A DNA stretch of 23,204 bases from Candidatus Nomurabacteria bacterium (lineage in GTDB: Bacteria > Patescibacteriota > Saccharimonadia > Saccharimonadales > Saccharimonadaceae): contig JAITKW010000037.1 in the NCBI GenBank assembly GCA_031278275.1, positions 1 through 23,204 of the forward strand. Reading direction: 5' to 3'. Shown in pieces: positions 22,554 to 23,204 of this stretch. Both the position numbers and the translations under genes were made by a program. Under the pieces are notes generated by a model that was not told the DNA's origin, did not search any database, and worked only from the letters and a program-made list of their open reading frames with translations. Position 1 is the first letter of the stretch. Every line of letters begins with the position of its first letter.

Positions 22554-22987
22554 CAAGAGCTGTGATTTTTGACTTTTTTGGCGTTTTATACAGAAATATT
22601 GCGGGTGCAGAAAAACAAATAGACCAAGACATGTTGAGATTTATACAGAAATGTCACGGCACATATAAGACGGCGCTTTTGTCCAATGCCGATAGTAGCT
22701 TGCGTATAAAACTTGAGGAATTGGGTTTGTCATCTTTGTTTGACAAGATTATCCTCTCCAAGGAAGTCGGTGTCCAAAAACCCGACCCAAAAATCTTTCA
22801 ATTGACCTTGGATTTACTGTACACAAAACCCGAAGAAACAATTTTTATTGATGATAGTGCGCAAAATGTCGCCACGGCAAACAGTTTGGGGATTAAGTCA
22901 ATTCGTTTTGTTTCTGCCCCACAATTGAAAAATGATCTGGAAAGATTGCTAATTGACAACGCTAATCCCGCTTCAACATCACCGTAA
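22550..22987 (+). CDS. Minimal HAD-superfamily hydrolase
   Basis: 145 residues from the GTG at 22550, which overlaps the kinase stop as GTGA. HAD motif I is VIFDFFGVLY with nucleophile D8, motif II LLSNADSS, motif III the Lys in VGVQKPDPKIF, and motif IV IFIDDSAQNVATANSLGI. These place it in the HAD-IA/YihX-like group. Two features are unusual. The second Asp of motif I is Phe (DFFGV), and only about 30 residues separate motifs I and II, so the usual helical cap is nearly absent. Family members are mostly small-molecule phosphatases; with a missing acid-base Asp, activity may be weak or altered. Pairing with an NMP kinase hints at nucleotide metabolism (inference). Its 3' end overlaps the end of lepA on the other strand by 26 bases. 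Confidence 0.85.
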   Translation: MTRAVIFDFFGVLYRNIAGAEKQIDQDMLRFIQKCHGTYKTALLSNADSSLRIKLEELGLSSLFDKIILSKEVGVQKPDPKIFQLTLDLLYTKPEETIFIDDSAQNVATANSLGIKSIRFVSAPQLKNDLERLLIDNANPASTSP

Positions 22988-23204
22988 ACGCCTCACTCGG
23001 AATGTCGACTTTACCAAAACGTTTCATGCGTTCCTTACCTCTTTTTTGTTTGGCGAGCAATTTTTTCTTGCGGCTAACATCGCCACCGTACAAGTATCCC
23101 GTAACGTCTTTGCGAAAGGCACCGAGCGTCTCACGAGCGATGAATTTGGCACCAATCGCCGCTTGCAGCGCCACTTCAAAGTTTTGGCGCGGAATGACTT
23201 CTTT
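22962..23204 (-). CDS. lepA: Elongation factor 4 (LepA), C-terminal end only
   Basis: The last 80 residues of LepA, a ribosome-associated GTPase that acts on stalled or misplaced ribosomes. The frame runs out of the window at 23204, so the GTPase domain is not seen. KEVIPRQNFEVALQAAIG, then FIARETLGAFRKDVTGYLYGG, DVSRKKKLLAKQKRGKERM and VDIPSEAFTVMLKR are the signature of the LepA-specific C-terminal domain that binds tRNA in the A site. The gene ends at TAG 22962-22964 and lies tail to tail with the HAD gene, overlapping it by 26 bases. Confidence 0.95.
   Translation of the reverse strand, partial: KEVIPRQNFEVALQAAIGAKFIARETLGAFRKDVTGYLYGGDVSRKKKLLAKQKRGKERMKRFGKVDIPSEAFTVMLKRD

Overview
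The window looks like a chromosomal segment of a Patescibacteria/CPR bacterium, most likely Candidatus Saccharibacteria (TM7). This assignment is inference. It rests on tightly packed genes with ATGA/GTGA overlaps, short promoter regions, a fermentative phosphoketolase-acetate kinase module, several giant or modular surface proteins, and the mix of household genes (ExoI, RarA, a shortened PcrA/UvrD, LepA). TGA acts as a stop (tpiA, first phosphoketolase half, ABC ATPase), so the code is standard and not the Gracilibacteria-type code. No tRNA, rRNA, CRISPR array, insertion sequence or integrase is visible. No gene-free stretch exceeds 300 bases; the longest is 7122-7346, which holds two divergent promoters.

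Layout. 3-497 (+): C-terminal piece of a surface/tail-fibre-like protein, cut by the window edge. 508-3935 (-): tpiA, then an acidic tail-anchored protein, then pcrA/uvrD, arranged as one operon. 4050-7121 (-): large surface protein with three TIG/LamG modules, a VPNTG motif and a C-terminal membrane anchor. 7347-9332 (+): membrane-anchored methyltransferase and exonuclease I. 9385-10137 (-): slipin, divergent from rarA (10173-11345, +). 11497-13376 (+): surface protein with a seven-repeat RCC1 propeller. 13385-19374 (-): phosphoketolase in two subunits, ABC ATPase, FtsX/MacB-like permease and acetate kinase in one gene string. 19399-21807 (-): collagen-like/C1q-like surface protein. 21918-22987 (+): adenylate-kinase-like NMP kinase and a minimal HAD protein. 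22962-23204 (-): 3' end of lepA.

Function. Phosphoketolase would cleave a sugar phosphate to acetyl phosphate and a triose phosphate. Acetate kinase would turn acetyl phosphate into ATP, and triosephosphate isomerase serves the glycolytic branch. The rest is repair/replication (PcrA, ExoI, RarA), membrane organisation (slipin, ABC exporter) and a rich set of cell-surface proteins.

Most interesting signal. The two unrelated-looking surface protein genes at 4050-7121 and 11497-13376 share a 5' leader (the same nine-base block exactly 18 bases before the start codon), a strong TTGACA promoter, and a long G or C homopolymer around codons 14-18, just before the membrane segment. One tract (10 G) keeps the reading frame open. 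The other (9 C) puts it out of frame, and one extra C would join the leader to the whole protein. This looks like a pair of phase-variable contingency genes. A second strong signal is the phosphoketolase split into two overlapping genes, the second with its own Shine-Dalgarno site. A third is a set of genes whose -10 box sits only 6-9 bases before the start codon, implying leaderless mRNAs.
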